DNA from: Ascidia mentula
Lineage: Eukaryota; Chordata; Ascidiacea; Phlebobranchia; Ascidiidae
Length of the DNA: 64,000 bases
Direction: 5' to 3'
Assembly (NCBI GenBank): GCA_947561715.1
Contig: OX387203.1
Span: 3,658,001 to 3,722,000, forward strand
The position numbers and the translations under genes are program-made. The notes beneath the pieces are model-generated. The model did no database searches, was not told the DNA's origin, and saw only the letters and a program-made list of their open reading frames with translations. Below, piece after piece: positions 62,401 through 64,000 of this stretch. How positions within the stretch are numbered: position 1 is the first letter of the stretch; each line of letters begins with the position of its first letter.

Positions 62401-63284
62401 TAAATTTTAAAAGTGCACAAATTCTTTGGGGACTGTTTGAAGTTCCATATGCAAAAAGAAACAATGCTGAATGCTACAAACAAATTGCGGAATGCCTGCA
62501 ACAACTAGGAAGTTGTGACGATGCAATACAAAATTTTAAAAAAGAGTTGCAGTGCATTGGCATATCAGGTGAAGGCCAGGGTCATGAAAAAGTGCGTTGC
62601 CTAAATGACATTGGACACTGCTACTCTATAATTAATGATTCAAAAAATTCAACAAAACACTTTGAAATGGCTAACAAAATTCTTCAAAGAAAAAACGAAG
62701 ATGAAGAGATTTTAAAACAAGCAAATGTAGCAAGAAAAATGGGGAAACAGTGTTTCAATTCAAACCAGTACATAGATGCACTACCATACTTTGAGCAAGA
62801 GTTGCACATTCTTGAAAAACTTGAGGGGCAAAAATTAGTCCAAGATTTTATGGCAGAAAGCCTATTCTGGAGGTCACTGTGTTTTTTTAAACTAAGCGAA
62901 TTTCAACAAGCCATGATCTTTCTCCAGCAAGCAAAAAACATTTGGGAAACCAAACCCACTGAAAACTATGGGAAGAAGCTTAACAAGTCCCAGAAATGGA
63001 TGGGAAAATGCCAGTATGAAATGGGGAGCATGCAGGATGCATTTAATTTGTTTCAACAGGAACTTCAGAACAGAAAAGACGGCAACTTAAACACTGATAA
63101 GGACCCTGACATTGCCCTTTGCTACTTTAATCTGGCCCTTTGCTATATGAAATGCTATGATGAAAATGAAGCTGCCAGTCACTTCTATTTGGCTAAAATG
63201 ACATGGAAAGAAATTGATCAACCACGTTATGCACAAAACATCATTGACTGTGAGAGATACATCGATCAACTAAGCATGATTTAG
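59442..63284 (+). CDS. Nucleotidyltransferase-like / tetratricopeptide-repeat protein
   Basis: Two exons, 59442-61197 and 61441-63284, joined at GAAAAAG|GTAGAG with acceptor TTTTTTAG (phase 1), giving 1,199 residues. Residues 218-234 read GMGSLPRKEITPQSDFE, a polymerase-beta-type nucleotidyltransferase signature: Gly-Ser at 220-221, acidic pair Asp232 and Glu234, as in GlnD/DUF294-like enzymes. The second exon is helical, with repeated TPR-like units such as LYLSICYMKEENYLEGLNSC, ECLQQLGSCDDAIQNF and SLCFFKLSEFQQAMIFL. No signal peptide or membrane segment, so it is probably cytosolic. Large NTase-TPR proteins with this motif are, to my recollection, expanded in several invertebrates; their substrate is unknown to me. 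Exons this long contrast sharply with the other genes here. The name of the family member is not recognised. Confidence 0.8.
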
Positions 63285-64000
63285 GTTCAAAAGTACAAAC
63301 AAACATCCAGTACTTAACTAAGGAATCTAACCACAACCGCCTGTTATGTTTAGAAATGAATAATTGAAATTGCCTGCGCATTTGATTTGGATGTCTAATA
63401 ACCAAAGCTCTTTCGCGAACTATAATTTTTTGTAACTTCATGCAATGAATTTGGTTATGACCGCTACAATTAATGTGATTGTCTGGCGGGAACTGAGTTT
63501 ATCAACCATGAAATTTTGAAATGAACATAGAAAACTTAAGGCGGTAAGATGAATATGCAGCAAAACTTTATGATCAAATGTCATTGTGTGTTAAATTGTG
63601 AAATTTGATTACTTCGCGTACGTGCGCATATGGTATTTTGGGTCAATCACTTCGCTCGCTCTGACATATATGCAAATCGGCTTTGGGTTATAATTTCACA
63701 TCGACATTTTTAATAATCCTCTCGAATTCATTATTTTATGTAATCTCAATAACCGTACATATATCGATGGCCGTAAGCCACAAGGAAACTAAGCTAGAAG
63801 ACGAAGCGAGAAAACTCACTTAGCGAGAGAACGAAGCCAAAAGAAGGCAATTGAAGTATAACTCTCGTCGCTACATTTTAACGTTGAATGTTTTGAACCA
63901 AGGTATGTTTTTTTATCGTTTTCAATTTTGATTAAAAAGTCGCAAAGGCAGTTCTTGGCAGATGTTTTTTATAGTCTTAGGAGTAAGATTAACGGCGAGT
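63285..64000. other. Downstream flank of the NTase-TPR gene
   Basis: No gene recognised in the last 0.7 kb. It should include the 3' UTR of the preceding gene. No canonical AATAAA is seen close to the stop codon. Confidence 0.45.

Overview
This window is eukaryotic nuclear DNA. It is AT-rich, its genes are split into many short exons (about 50-180 nt), and one conserved exon junction uses a GC-AG intron. The genes (PDIA5, CEP104, a TIA1/TIAR protein, ENPP4/5-like ectoenzymes) are animal genes. Compact introns and fold-back repeats make an ascidian tunicate such as Ciona my best guess, but the species is not proven from the sequence. All gene models were assembled by hand from splice signals, reading-frame phase and family resemblance. 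No transcript data were available.

Layout. 1-12222: three head-to-tail copies of an approximately 5.4 kb unit on the minus strand. Each carries a nine-exon ENPP4/5-like ectonucleotide pyrophosphatase/phosphodiesterase gene; two copies are complete and the third is cut by the window edge. Related hAT-like elements sit in the introns. 13126-35385 (+): a PDIA5-type protein disulfide isomerase gene of unusual size. Its first 14 exons plus a short terminal exon encode a normal 506-residue PDIA5 ending in KTEL. Another 18 in-frame exons add six more thioredoxin-like domains, most with altered active sites, and end in KEEL (1,286 residues). One of its introns (25199-32649) is filled by a tandem array of 152-bp tRNA-like units inside a roughly 1.9-kb higher-order repeat. 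37427-38763 (+): a small multi-pass membrane protein that I do not recognise. 40098-48590 (-): CEP104, 22 exons. 50573-57580 (-): a TIA1/TIAR RNA-binding protein with three RRMs and a polyglutamine tail. 59442-63284 (+): a two-exon gene for a 1,199-residue protein with a nucleotidyltransferase-like motif followed by TPR-type helical repeats.

The genes do not form a pathway or operon. The most unusual item is the PDIA5 locus: the alternative exons that either stop at KTEL or continue into the six-domain tail look like paralogous copies of one exon. Both isoforms should be ER-resident, but with very different numbers of redox domains.
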